Positions 1 to 5,630 of a DNA stretch of 5,630 bases are shown one piece after another (the first letter of the stretch is position 1; each line of letters opens with the position of its first letter). Source of the DNA: an uncultured Clostridia bacterium (GTDB taxonomy: Bacteria; Bacillota; Clostridia; Oscillospirales; Oscillospiraceae); assembly GCA_946060825.1 (NCBI GenBank), contig CAMGPO010000091.1, forward strand, positions 1 to 5,630. Reading direction: 5' to 3'. A program made the position numbers and the translations under genes. The notes beneath the pieces were generated by a model. It was not told the origin of the DNA, searched no databases, and worked only from the letters and a program-made list of their open reading frames with translations.

Positions 1-71
1 TTAAGTGTCTCATGGCACACCCGGAGCTGCCGGAAACCGTGCCCAAGACGGTTAGCCCCGATATCGACTGA
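1..71 (+). CDS. C-terminal end of an unidentified protein (partial)
   Basis: The reading frame beginning at base 3 is open from the window edge and stops at TGA 69-71. It encodes 22 residues ending in PKTVSPDID. A strong + strand terminator starts 20 bases after the stop, as expected for the end of a + strand gene. The other + strand frames either stop early or run on through the terminator hairpin, so this frame is the best candidate. Two - strand frames are also open over this short stretch, so coding is not proven. The fragment is too short and has no recognisable motif, so no function is assigned. Confidence 0.4.
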   Translation, partial: KCLMAHPELPETVPKTVSPDID

Positions 72-90
72 GCTCCTGTTCCCCATAACA

Positions 91-120
91 AACGCGCTGC
101 AAAATTGCAGCGCGTTTTTT
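91..120 (+). terminator. Rho-independent terminator of the upstream gene
   Basis: A perfect 10-bp stem (91-100 with 107-116, half-site AACGCGCTGC) encloses the loop AAAATT, and a run of six T's (115-120) follows. It lies 20 bases past the TGA at 69-71 and separates the upstream transcript from the transporter operon. On the opposite strand the hairpin is followed by only three T's, so it should act mainly on + strand transcription. Confidence 0.88.
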
Positions 121-161
121 CGAATTGGCACTGCAGCGCTGCCCATTCGGGTAGGGTTTTT
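121..161 (+). other. Second imperfect hairpin followed by a short T-run
   Basis: Bases 121-130 can pair with 140-149 with one mismatch (126/144). The top of this hairpin contains the perfect 10-bp palindrome GCAGCGCTGC (133-142). A run of five T's (157-161) follows after a 7-base gap, too far for a classical terminator. The octamer TGCAGCGC occurs here (132-139) and in the 3' arm of the terminator just upstream (106-113). It may be a weak back-up terminator, an operator or chance; nothing visible decides. Confidence 0.25.
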
Positions 162-241
162 CGTGGATACAAACCGCCGGCAACAGGAAAAATAGGCCGT
201 TCCAATCCAACAAATTATCTGAATCAAAGTCCGCATATTGG

Positions 242-255
242 GCGCAAATTTACGC
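242..255. promoter_or_regulatory. Near-perfect dyad upstream of the transporter promoter, candidate operator
   Basis: GCGCAAATTTACGC is a 14-bp palindrome with one unmatched pair (245/252). It is centred about 45 bases upstream of the -35 hexamer, a position compatible with an activator site or an upstream operator. No regulator gene is present in the window, and the site does not fit the catabolite-repression (cre) consensus well. Function is inferred from symmetry and position only. Confidence 0.25.
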
Positions 256-293
256 AACTTCCACCATTCAATGTCTTATTTGCACAAAGTTCA

Positions 294-322
294 TTGACAA
301 CCCCAACCGCGCATGGGATAAT
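294..322 (+). promoter_or_regulatory. Sigma-A promoter of the sugar transporter operon
   Basis: A consensus -35 TTGACA (294-299) and a five-of-six -10 GATAAT (317-322) are separated by exactly 17 bases. A TG dinucleotide at 314-315, one base before the -10, forms an extended -10 element. Transcription should begin near 329-330, giving a leader of about 49 bases before the chvE start. The near-consensus match predicts strong basal activity, so any sugar control would probably act through repression or a leader effect. Confidence 0.82.
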
Positions 323-330
323 ATGTGCAA

Positions 331-345
331 GACGCCGAGGGTGTC
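331..345 (+). other. Small hairpin at the 5' end of the chvE leader
   Basis: GACGCC (331-336) pairs with GGTGTC (340-345) across the loop GAG; all pairs are Watson-Crick except one G-U. It falls at the predicted 5' end of the transcript and is followed by an unstructured A/T-rich stretch leading to the ribosome site. Such 5' hairpins can protect mRNA from decay. The stem is short and does not match a riboswitch class I recognise. Confidence 0.35.
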
Positions 346-364
346 AAAATAAAATATTGTGTTT

Positions 365-370
365 AGGAGG
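365..370 (+). promoter_or_regulatory. Ribosome binding site of chvE
   Basis: A perfect AGGAGG lies 7 bases before ATG 378-380. It fixes the chvE start at 378. The same frame is open upstream to base 105, but that extension covers the promoter and terminator, lacks a ribosome site and would bury the signal peptide. Confidence 0.92.
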
Positions 371-377
371 AGAGTCC

Positions 378-1520
378 ATGAAGAAACTTATCGCCATGGT
401 CCTTGCGCTTGCTCTGGTGTTGGCGCTCTGCAGTTGCGGAAAAAGCAGCGGAGAAGAAGCTCCCGCCGCAGATGGCGCTGCAATTTCCAAGGACAGCCTG
501 ATCGGCATTGTACTTCCCACAAAGGAAGAGTCCCGCTGGCTCAATGACCAGACCTATTTTGAGAAGTTCTTCGGCGAAGCGGGTTACAACTATGAAATCC
601 TGTTCAGCCAGAACAATTCTGCCACAGAAAAAACCAATGTGGAGACGCTGATCAGCAAGGGCGCCAAAGTAATCGTCCTTTGCGCCTACGACGCCACCGC
701 CGCCGCAGCAGCGGTCAAGGACGCCGCTTCCGAAGGCATCACGGTGATCTCCTATGACCGCCTGATTATGGGCACCGATCAGCTCGACTACTATGTCACC
801 TTCGACAGCTGTTCCGTCGGCGAAGCCCAGGCCAACTACATCGTCGAGCAGGCCAAGGCCGCTGGTGGTTCCGGCCACAACCTGTACATCTACTCCGGCG
901 CTCTGACCGATAACAACTCCGTGCTGTTCTTCGAGGGTGCATGGAAGGTTTTGCAGCCCTATATCGCCGACGGCACCTTTGTGGTCCGCAACTGCGACAA
1001 AGCAGTGGAGTTCAAGGACAAAAACGATCTGAGCCGCGATGAAATGATCTCCATCATGCAGACCATTGACTCTGAGTGGAACATGGCCGTCTGCAAATCT
1101 CTGGCTGAAGCGCACCTGACTGCGGTTGGCGCTGACGCCAAGGGCGATGTCTATGTACTGGCTCCTGCCGATGACGATTGCTGCCGTTCTCTGTCCGATA
1201 CCTTCCGCGCTGATCCGGACGTCACCAGTCTGGTCATCACCGGCGCAGACGGCGTCGAAGCCTCCGTGCAGTACATCATCGACGGCAAGCAGTCCATGAC
1301 CGTCTACAAGGACAGTCAGGCGCTCGTCAAGGGTACCGCCGCCATCATCGACGCGCTGATTGCCGGCAAGACTCCCGCCACGGACACGGTCTACAACAAC
1401 GACGCTATGGATGTGCCCACGGTGCAGGCCGATGTTGTAACGGTCACAGCCGACAATATTGCCGAGGTATTCTTTGAGTCCGGCGTCTATGATGGCTCCA
1501 AGTATACCGGCTGGCAATAA
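378..1520 (+). CDS. chvE: ChvE-type sugar-binding lipoprotein of a multiple-monosaccharide ABC importer
   Basis: This 380-residue protein is the extracellular solute receptor of the ABC importer encoded with the next two genes. It should bind a monosaccharide (arabinose, xylose, glucose or galactose are typical of the family) and deliver it to the permease. Residues 1-19 form a lipoprotein signal: MKK, a Leu/Ala-rich hydrophobic core, then the lipobox LCSC with Cys20 as the likely lipidated residue. A Ser/Gly/Glu/Ala linker follows (about 21-36). The mature part is a periplasmic-binding-protein type 1 fold from about residue 40 (SLIGIVLPTKEESRW). Motifs recalled from the ChvE group include TKEESRW (48-54), YDRLI (126-130), TDNN (177-180), GADGVE (289-294) and YNND (339-342). 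At 261-267 the protein reads LAPADDD followed by two cysteines, where relatives as I remember them have a P-x-D motif with Asn or Tyr at x; here x is Ala. The gene has its own promoter and an AGGAGG site and is followed by a hairpin before mmsA. Family assignment is firm; the exact sugar is not determinable. Confidence 0.9.
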   Translation: MKKLIAMVLALALVLALCSCGKSSGEEAPAADGAAISKDSLIGIVLPTKEESRWLNDQTYFEKFFGEAGYNYEILFSQNNSATEKTNVETLISKGAKVIVLCAYDATAAAAAVKDAASEGITVISYDRLIMGTDQLDYYVTFDSCSVGEAQANYIVEQAKAAGGSGHNLYIYSGALTDNNSVLFFEGAWKVLQPYIADGTFVVRNCDKAVEFKDKNDLSRDEMISIMQTIDSEWNMAVCKSLAEAHLTAVGADAKGDVYVLAPADDDCCRSLSDTFRADPDVTSLVITGADGVEASVQYIIDGKQSMTVYKDSQALVKGTAAIIDALIAGKTPATDTVYNNDAMDVPTVQADVVTVTADNIAEVFFESGVYDGSKYTGWQ

Positions 1521-1545
1521 TTGCCAATCTCAGGAAAATATCCGG

Positions 1546-1583
1546 GGGCGTGCTGCAAACCCTTGCTTTGCAGCACGCCCTTT
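1546..1583 (+). terminator. Intercistronic hairpin between chvE and mmsA (partial terminator or stabiliser)
   Basis: A perfect 14-bp stem (1546-1559 with 1567-1580) closes a 7-base loop (1560-1566). Only three T's follow (1581-1583) before the sequence turns mixed. It lies 25 bases after the chvE stop and 31 bases before the mmsA start. The strong stem with a weak U-tract suggests partial termination or protection of the chvE mRNA 3' end. Either would give more binding protein than ATPase and permease, a common pattern in such operons. The actual mechanism is inferred. Confidence 0.7.
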
Positions 1584-1603
1584 CATAAAGGAAACAGGAC
1601 AGC

Positions 1604-1609
1604 GAGGTG
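1604..1609 (+). promoter_or_regulatory. Ribosome binding site deciding the GTG start of mmsA
   Basis: GAGGTG lies 5 bases before GTG 1615-1617. It supports the GTG start over upstream in-frame ATG codons (from 1459) that lie inside chvE and read through the intercistronic hairpin. The next in-frame ATG is codon 8, which would trim the beginning of the first ATPase domain. Confidence 0.75.
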
Positions 1610-1614
1610 TTATT

Positions 1615-3150
1615 GTGAGTGACTATATCCTCGAAATGCGGGGCATCACAAAAGAGTTTCCCGGCGTCAAAGCGCTGAACAACGTCAATTTCCGCGTCCG
1701 CCGCGGGGAAATCCACTGTTTGGTTGGGGAGAACGGAGCGGGCAAGTCCACTCTGATGAAAGTCCTCTCCGGCGTACACCGGTTCGGAACCTACACCGGT
1801 GACATTGTCTACAATGGAGAAGTGATGCAGTTCCACACGATCAAGGAGAGTGAGACGGCCGGTATTGCCATCATCAACCAGGAATTGGCGCTGATTCCGG
1901 AACTTTCAATCGCAGAAAATATTTTCTTTGGCCATGAACGGATGCGTGGCCGCCTGATCGACTGGAATGAGACAACCGTTCAGGCTGCGGAAATCCTGAA
2001 AAAAGTACGGCTGAATGTCAACCCGCAAATGAAGGTCCGTGAACTCCGTGTCGGCAGCCAGCAGCTCGTTGAGATTGCCAAAGCGTTGTCGAAAAAGGCA
2101 AAGCTGATTATTCTTGATGAGCCCACCTCCTCCCTCAACGAGGAGGACAGCGCGAATCTGCTTTCCCTGCTGCGTCAGCTGAAGGCAGAGGGTGTGACGC
2201 TCATCATGATCTCTCACCGTCTCAAGGAGGTTGTGGCGATCGCCGATACGGTCACAGTCCTGCGGGACGGCGCAACGATCCGCTCCCTGGACGCCACTGT
2301 CAATCCGGTGACCGAGAACGAGATCATCAAGTACATGGTCGGACGGGAGATCGACAACATCTATCCCAAACGGCAGGGCGGAACCATCGGGAAAACCCGC
2401 TTCGTCATTAAAAACTGGTCGGTCTACGACCCGAAACTCGAGCGCGAAATTCTGCACGAGGTCAACCTCGAGGTACGCGAAGGCGAGATTGTGGGTCTAG
2501 CCGGTCTGATGGGCGCCGGACGAACAGAATTGGCGCTGAGTCTGTTCGGCAATACCCCCGGATATCAGATCACCGGCGGTGAACTGCTCCTTGACGGAAA
2601 GCCGATCCGTTTTCGCTCTCCCAAGGCTGCCATTGACGCCGGCGTTGCTTATGCGACAGAGGACCGGAAACGTAACGGCCTGGTTCTGATTCAGGATATC
2701 AAATTTAACACCACGCTTGCCAACCTGAAGGCGCTGATGAGAGGTCCTGTGGTCAACGAAAACGAAGAAATCCTCGCAGCCAACAAACTCAAGAAGGACA
2801 TCAACATCAAAGCGCCTTCCATCCAGCAAACTGTACTGAACCTGTCCGGCGGCAACCAGCAAAAGGTCGTGCTTGCGAAGTGGATTTTTGCAAGACCGAA
2901 GCTGCTGATCCTGGACGAGCCGACAAGAGGAATCGATGTCGGCGCAAAATACGAAATCTATTCCCTGATGAACGAAATGGTAAAACAGGGTATGTCTATC
3001 ATTATGATCTCCTCAGAGCTGTTGGAGGTCCTGGGCATGAGTGACCGCGTGTACGTTATGTGCGAAGGCCGGATTACGGGCGTTGTCCCTGCAGAACAAG
3101 CCACCGAGCAGAGCATCATGCGGCTGGCGACAAATACAAAGGAGGCGTGA
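1615..3150 (+). CDS. mmsA: Duplicated sugar ABC transporter ATP-binding protein (MmsA/GguA type)
   Basis: This 511-residue cytoplasmic ATPase energises sugar import and carries two fused nucleotide-binding domains, the usual length and plan of the RbsA/XylG/GguA group. Domain 1 (about 5-245): Walker A GENGAGKST (38-46, Lys44), Q-loop Gln89, a degenerate signature VGSQQ (146-150), Walker B LIILDEPTS (164-172) and switch His201. Domain 2 (about 262-505): a Walker A with Arg for Lys, GLMGAGRTE (297-305, Arg303), a canonical signature LSGGNQQK (410-417), Walker B LLILDEPTRGID (430-441), and Ser467 where the switch His would be. This asymmetry is a family trait, not damage. The binding-protein and permease partners are its direct neighbours; its stop lies 3 bases before the permease start, suggesting coupled translation. 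It starts with GTG. The name mmsA follows the multiple-monosaccharide transporter usage (gguA in Agrobacterium), not the unrelated dehydrogenase of the same symbol. RbsA- or XylG-like substrate use cannot be excluded. Confidence 0.93.
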   Translation: MSDYILEMRGITKEFPGVKALNNVNFRVRRGEIHCLVGENGAGKSTLMKVLSGVHRFGTYTGDIVYNGEVMQFHTIKESETAGIAIINQELALIPELSIAENIFFGHERMRGRLIDWNETTVQAAEILKKVRLNVNPQMKVRELRVGSQQLVEIAKALSKKAKLIILDEPTSSLNEEDSANLLSLLRQLKAEGVTLIMISHRLKEVVAIADTVTVLRDGATIRSLDATVNPVTENEIIKYMVGREIDNIYPKRQGGTIGKTRFVIKNWSVYDPKLEREILHEVNLEVREGEIVGLAGLMGAGRTELALSLFGNTPGYQITGGELLLDGKPIRFRSPKAAIDAGVAYATEDRKRNGLVLIQDIKFNTTLANLKALMRGPVVNENEEILAANKLKKDINIKAPSIQQTVLNLSGGNQQKVVLAKWIFARPKLLILDEPTRGIDVGAKYEIYSLMNEMVKQGMSIIMISSELLEVLGMSDRVYVMCEGRITGVVPAEQATEQSIMRLATNTKEA

Positions 3151-3153
3151 GCC

Positions 3154-4347
3154 ATGAGTCAGAAGAAAAACGGGAACCTGGGCCATGAGGTGGCGGCGCT
3201 CCTGAAAACCAATGTGCGCAATTATGCGATGTTCATCGCCCTGGCCATCATTTTCATTGTATTTGAAATCCTGAGCAAGGGCTATTTCCTCACCGCAAGA
3301 AATCTGACCAACCTCATCAACCAGACCGGCTACATTGCCGTCATGGCAGTCGGCATGACGCTGGTGCTGATTATCTGCCAGATCGATCTTTCAGTCGGAT
3401 TTGTGGCAGGCTTCCTCGGCGCCTGCGCGGCACAGCTTCTGGTGCTTGGCATTCCGGCAGGCGTTGTGATCGTGATCATTCTGATCATTGGTGCATTGAT
3501 CGGCCTGATGCAGGGCCTGATCATCGGTAAGATCGGTGTCCCGGCCTTTGTGACCACTCTGGCCTGTGAATTTATTTTCCGCGGCCTGCTGACACTGGTG
3601 ACAGAGGCTTCCGGAACCGTTCCGGTCACCAACGAATTCTTCACTTCCCTGTCCAACGGCTTTTTGCCTGCTGTTTTCCGAATCGGCTCTCTCCATGGCC
3701 TGACTTTGGTGGCCGGCATTCTTGCCATCGCCGCTGTGATCGTCACCCAGATTCGTCACCGCAAAGATCTGCAGAAATATAACTTCAAAACCAGCTCCAT
3801 GCCGGTGTTTCTGTTCAAACTCGCCTTCTTTGCTGTTCTGATTGGACTGCTGACCTATGTGCTGGCAACCTACAATGGCATCTCCTGGACAATCGTGATT
3901 ACAGTTCTCATTGCCGGTGTTTATAGCTTCGTTATGAACAAGACCCGCATTGGCCGCTATGTCTATGGCATGGGCGGCAACGTTGAGGCCGCCTCTCTCT
4001 CCGGCGTCAATGTCAAGCGGGTACTGATTTCAGTCTTTACTTCCATGGGCGTGATGGCCGCCCTGGGCGGTATTCTCTATACCTCCCGTCTCAGCTCCGC
4101 CACACCAACTGCAGGCAGCGGCTTTGAGCTGGATGCTATCGCCTCCTGCTACATTGGCGGCGTCTCTACTTCGGGTGGCATTGGCAGTGTCATCAACTCC
4201 GTGGTCGGCGCCTTTGTCATCATGTCGCTGACCAACGGCCTGAACCTGATCGGCGTCGGTATCTCCTATCAGTATGTTATCAAGGGCATTATCTTCATCT
4301 GCGCAGTCGCCATCGACGTCCGCAGCCGCGGAAAGAAAGCCGTGTAA
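3154..4347 (+). CDS. mmsB: Sugar ABC transporter permease (MmsB/GguB type)
   Basis: This 397-residue membrane protein forms the sugar channel, presumably as a homodimer, with the ATPase and lipoprotein encoded just upstream. It belongs to the branched-chain/ribose-type permease family (BPD_transp_2). After a short charged N-terminus I see about ten or eleven hydrophobic segments, roughly at 23-41, 57-76, 82-100, 103-125, 130-150, 181-200, 218-238, 243-261, 289-310, 345-362 and 372-388. Family motifs are IDLSVG (77-82), GVPAFVTTL (128-136), GMGGNVEAASLSGVNVKR (272-289) and ELDAIASCYIGGVS (325-338). It is longer than RbsC-type permeases (about 320 residues, from memory). The extra length includes a charged, probably cytoplasmic linker at about 200-216, as in GguB/XylH-type proteins. 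A GGAGG site (3141-3145) overlaps the end of mmsA, 8 bases before the ATG. A strong terminator follows, so this is the last gene of the operon. Confidence 0.93.
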   Translation: MSQKKNGNLGHEVAALLKTNVRNYAMFIALAIIFIVFEILSKGYFLTARNLTNLINQTGYIAVMAVGMTLVLIICQIDLSVGFVAGFLGACAAQLLVLGIPAGVVIVIILIIGALIGLMQGLIIGKIGVPAFVTTLACEFIFRGLLTLVTEASGTVPVTNEFFTSLSNGFLPAVFRIGSLHGLTLVAGILAIAAVIVTQIRHRKDLQKYNFKTSSMPVFLFKLAFFAVLIGLLTYVLATYNGISWTIVITVLIAGVYSFVMNKTRIGRYVYGMGGNVEAASLSGVNVKRVLISVFTSMGVMAALGGILYTSRLSSATPTAGSGFELDAIASCYIGGVSTSGGIGSVINSVVGAFVIMSLTNGLNLIGVGISYQYVIKGIIFICAVAIDVRSRGKKAV

Positions 4348-4369
4348 ACGGATTCATTCTCAATAAACC

Positions 4370-4384
4370 GCTCCGAAAGGGAGC
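4370..4384. other. Short hairpin in the region between the convergent operons
   Basis: GCTCC (4370-4374) pairs with GGAGC (4380-4384) across a 5-base loop. On the + strand it falls in the mmsB 3' untranslated region. Read on the - strand, the stem is followed by GG and then TTTATT, so it could be a weak terminator for the leftward ATP synthase operon. The stem is only 5 bp, so support is slim. Confidence 0.25.
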
Positions 4385-4389
4385 AGTTC

Positions 4390-4441
4390 AGTCTGACAGG
4401 AAACCCGGCTGTGCATCAAGCGGCCAGGTTTTCAGCAGACT
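4390..4441 (+). other. Long interrupted stem-loop in the mmsB 3' untranslated region
   Basis: Three nested complementary blocks occur in register: AGTCTG (4390-4395) with CAGACT (4436-4441), AAACC (4401-4405) with GGTTT (4427-4431), and GGC (4407-4409) with GCC (4423-4425). Internal loops separate them. The structure ends one base before the terminator palindrome. It could stabilise the operon mRNA 3' end or mark a 3'-UTR-derived small RNA. I recognise no known RNA family. Confidence 0.35.
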
Positions 4442-4442
4442 A

Positions 4443-4478
4443 AGGCCGGGCACCGATCGGTGCCCGGCCTCTTTTTTT
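4443..4478 (+). terminator. Rho-independent terminator of the sugar transporter operon
   Basis: Bases 4443-4470 are a perfect 28-base palindrome (half-site AGGCCGGGCACCGA) forming a GC-rich 12-bp stem with a GATC loop, followed by C and seven T's (4472-4478). It lies 95 bases after the mmsB stop and only 3 bases before the end of the convergent subunit D gene. On the - strand the hairpin is followed by TAGTCTG, with no U-tract, so efficient termination is predicted only for + strand transcripts. Confidence 0.92.
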
Positions 4479-4481
4479 GTC

Positions 4482-5171
4482 TTAACTCGTCTCAATTTCG
4501 ACTTCGTAGCCCTGGACCTTTTCGCTGTAGTGGTGCGCCTGCTCCAGCATCATATCCTTGACCTTCATCAGACGAATTTGGGTGCTTCGTTCGTTCTCAT
4601 CCAGCTTCATCGTGATGTACTTGATGTTCTTCCGGGTCTCGGGGATGATGACGTGTTCCAGCGCGTTGACACGGCGGCGGGTCTTTTCGATCTCGGACGC
4701 CATGAGCTGGCAGGCCTTCTCCGTCTCGGCCAGACGGAGCATATCCGGCAGGATATCGGCCAAGGATTTGACCGCTCCGTCCAGATCACCGGTAGTGAAG
4801 GCGAAGCCGTAGGCGTAGATGTCGTTCTCATCGGCAGTTCTGGTCCTGTAGTCAAAGACCGGCACACCGACGCTCATGATGTTTTTCTCCGAGATCTCCA
4901 GGTAGACCTCCTGCTTGGGGGTCATCAGGGCCGTGTGGAGGACTTCCTCCGACATACCGGCCTTGGCCACGACGAAATTGGTATTGGCGGCACGGATGCC
5001 GGCCTCCACCTTCTGCCGCAGCGCCATGTTCTCCCGGACGAGGTCCAGGAACTGGCGCATCAGCTCGTCGCGCTTGTCCTTCAGCAGCTTATGGCCGCGG
5101 GTCGCGGTGGCAAGTTTCTTCTTGAGACGTGTCAGCTCCATTCTGGTGGGGTTTACCTGTGTGGTTGCCAA
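4482..5171 (-). CDS. ntpD: V-type ATP synthase subunit D
   Basis: This 229-residue protein is the central rotor-stalk subunit D (also called atpD or ntpD) of a bacterial V/A-type ATPase. It sits in the A3B3 hexamer and transmits rotation between ATP hydrolysis or synthesis and ion flow through the membrane ring. The N-terminal signature QVNPTRMELTRLKKKL (5-20) and the following TRGHKLLKDKRDELMRQF (24-41) are characteristic. Long heptad-like helices at about 8-62 and 150-215 form the antiparallel coiled coil, with EKTRRRVNALEHVIIPE (162-178) as the conserved C-terminal motif. The central part (about 85-145) is the globular region. Length is normal for the family. The start is TTG, chosen because AGGTGA lies 6 bases upstream and because the QVNPTRMEL signature begins at once; the next ATG is codon 11, inside that signature. 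Subunit B ends 22 bases upstream. No other gene of the operon follows in the window. Confidence 0.95.
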   Translation of the reverse strand: MATTQVNPTRMELTRLKKKLATATRGHKLLKDKRDELMRQFLDLVRENMALRQKVEAGIRAANTNFVVAKAGMSEEVLHTALMTPKQEVYLEISEKNIMSVGVPVFDYRTRTADENDIYAYGFAFTTGDLDGAVKSLADILPDMLRLAETEKACQLMASEIEKTRRRVNALEHVIIPETRKNIKYITMKLDENERSTQIRLMKVKDMMLEQAHHYSEKVQGYEVEIETS

Positions 5172-5177
5172 TTCACG

Positions 5178-5183
5178 TCACCT
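5178..5183 (-). promoter_or_regulatory. Ribosome binding site deciding the TTG start of subunit D
   Basis: Read on the - strand, AGGTGA (within AAAGAGGTGACG) ends 6 bases before the TTG at 5171-5169. It lies in the 22-base gap after the subunit B stop, so subunit D is probably translated from the same mRNA with its own initiation site. Confidence 0.75.
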
Positions 5184-5193
5184 CTTTCCAGGC

Positions 5194-5630
5194 TTACACC
5201 TTGCCGTAGTACTGATCCAGGAACTTGTCGTCGATACGCTTCAGCTCGCTGCGCGGCAGGATGGAGAGCAGCTTCCATCCGATGGTCAGCGTCTCTTCGA
5301 TGTCGCGGTTGGCGTCGTAGCCCTGGGAAACGTACTCCTTCTCAAAGGCGTCGGCGAACTTGGCGTAGATCAGGTCGATGTCCGACAGGGCCGCTTCGCC
5401 TAAGATGACCATCAGCTCCTTGGCCTCTTTGCCACGTGCATAGGCTGCGAAGAGCTGGTTCAGGGTGTTGGAGTGGTCGGCACGGGTCTTGCCCTCGCCG
5501 ATGCCCTTGTCCTTCAGACGGCTCAGAGACGGCAGCACGTCGATGGGCGGGGTGACGCCCTTGCGGTACAGCTCACGGCTCAGGATGACCTGGCCCTCGG
5601 TGATGTAGCCGGTCAGGTCGGGGATCGGGT
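5194..5630 (-). CDS. ntpB: V-type ATP synthase subunit B, C-terminal part (partial)
   Basis: The last 144 residues of subunit B (also called atpB or ntpB), the non-catalytic nucleotide-binding partner of subunit A in the A3B3 head, are visible. The frame is open to the window edge, and two bases of a further codon precede the first full residue. The segment opens with [13 protein letters not shown], the conserved B-subunit stretch near the nucleotide site. It continues with the [20 protein letters not shown] motif, then [20 protein letters not shown], and ends with the C-terminal helical domain finishing in LDQYYGKV. Family members are about 460 residues (from memory), so roughly two thirds of the protein, including the start and P-loop-like region, lies outside. 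A shorter start at GTG 5538 is not credible because conserved sequence continues upstream. The B-then-D order matches clostridial V-type operons. Confidence 0.95.
   Translation of the reverse strand, partial: PIPDLTGYITEGQVILSRELYRKGVTPPIDVLPSLSRLKDKGIGEGKTRADHSNTLNQLFAAYARGKEAKELMVILGEAALSDIDLIYAKFADAFEKEYVSQGYDANRDIEETLTIGWKLLSILPRSELKRIDDKFLDQYYGKV

Noticed and set aside
105..377. N-terminal extension of chvE from ATG 105
   Set aside because: It would run through a terminator arm, the promoter and the leader, and would put the lipoprotein signal in mid-protein. ATG 378 has a perfect ribosome site.
329..377. Riboswitch in the chvE leader
   Set aside because: The predicted leader is only about 49 bases with one 6-bp hairpin, too short for a known aptamer plus expression platform.
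363..1517. A 384-codon open frame antisense to almost all of chvE
   Set aside because: Its translation resembles no protein family I know and it has no independent promoter. The + strand frame has a signal peptide, ribosome site and ChvE motifs. The open antisense frame is a by-product of GC-rich codon use.
1459..1614. N-terminal extension of mmsA from ATG 1459
   Set aside because: It overlaps the end of chvE and the intercistronic hairpin and has no ribosome site. GTG 1615 starts exactly where the ATPase family begins.
2503..2529. Arg instead of Lys in the second Walker A of mmsA, as a possible inactivating mutation
   Set aside because: Degenerate second Walker A motifs of the form GxxGAGRTE are normal in RbsA/XylG/GguA-type duplicated ATPases.
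4530..5408. Open + strand frames (292 and 162 codons) across ntpD and ntpB
   Set aside because: They lie opposite two well-conserved V-type ATPase genes and give low-complexity, Arg/Leu-rich translations without motifs.

Overview
The window looks like chromosomal DNA from an anaerobic gut-type clostridium, probably Oscillospiraceae/Ruminococcaceae-like. This is inferred from four things: a Gram-positive lipoprotein form of a ChvE-type sugar-binding protein, strong AGGAGG-type ribosome sites, a bacterial V-type ATP synthase operon, and moderately GC-rich genes with AT-richer control regions. No rRNA, tRNA, CRISPR array, insertion sequence or phage gene is visible.

Layout. Bases 1-71 probably hold the last codons of an unidentified + strand gene, closed by a strong terminator (91-120). 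The gene-free stretch 72-377 contains that terminator, a second hairpin-like element (121-161), a near-perfect dyad (242-255), a sigma-A promoter with an extended -10 (294-322), a short leader hairpin (331-345) and a strong ribosome site. A three-gene ABC importer operon follows on the + strand: substrate-binding lipoprotein (chvE, 378-1520), duplicated ATPase (mmsA/gguA, 1615-3150) and permease (mmsB/gguB, 3154-4347). A 14-bp hairpin with only three U's separates chvE from mmsA, which fits a partial terminator or processing/stability element that favours the binding protein. The operon ends at a perfect 28-base palindrome plus T-tract (4443-4478).

Converging from the other side on the - strand are two V-type ATP synthase genes: subunit D (4482-5171, TTG start) and the C-terminal 144 residues of subunit B (5194 to the window edge). 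They are 22 bases apart.

How the genes work together. The lipoprotein captures a pentose or hexose outside the membrane, the permease forms the channel (presumably as a dimer), and the ATPase drives uptake. No regulator or sugar-metabolic gene lies in the operon, so the exact sugar cannot be read from context. The V-type ATPase couples ATP to H+ or Na+ movement and is functionally separate. I see no undescribed system here. The points worth a second look are small: RNA structures around the transporter genes, weak termination signals for the ATPase operon, and an unusual motif in the sugar-binding protein.
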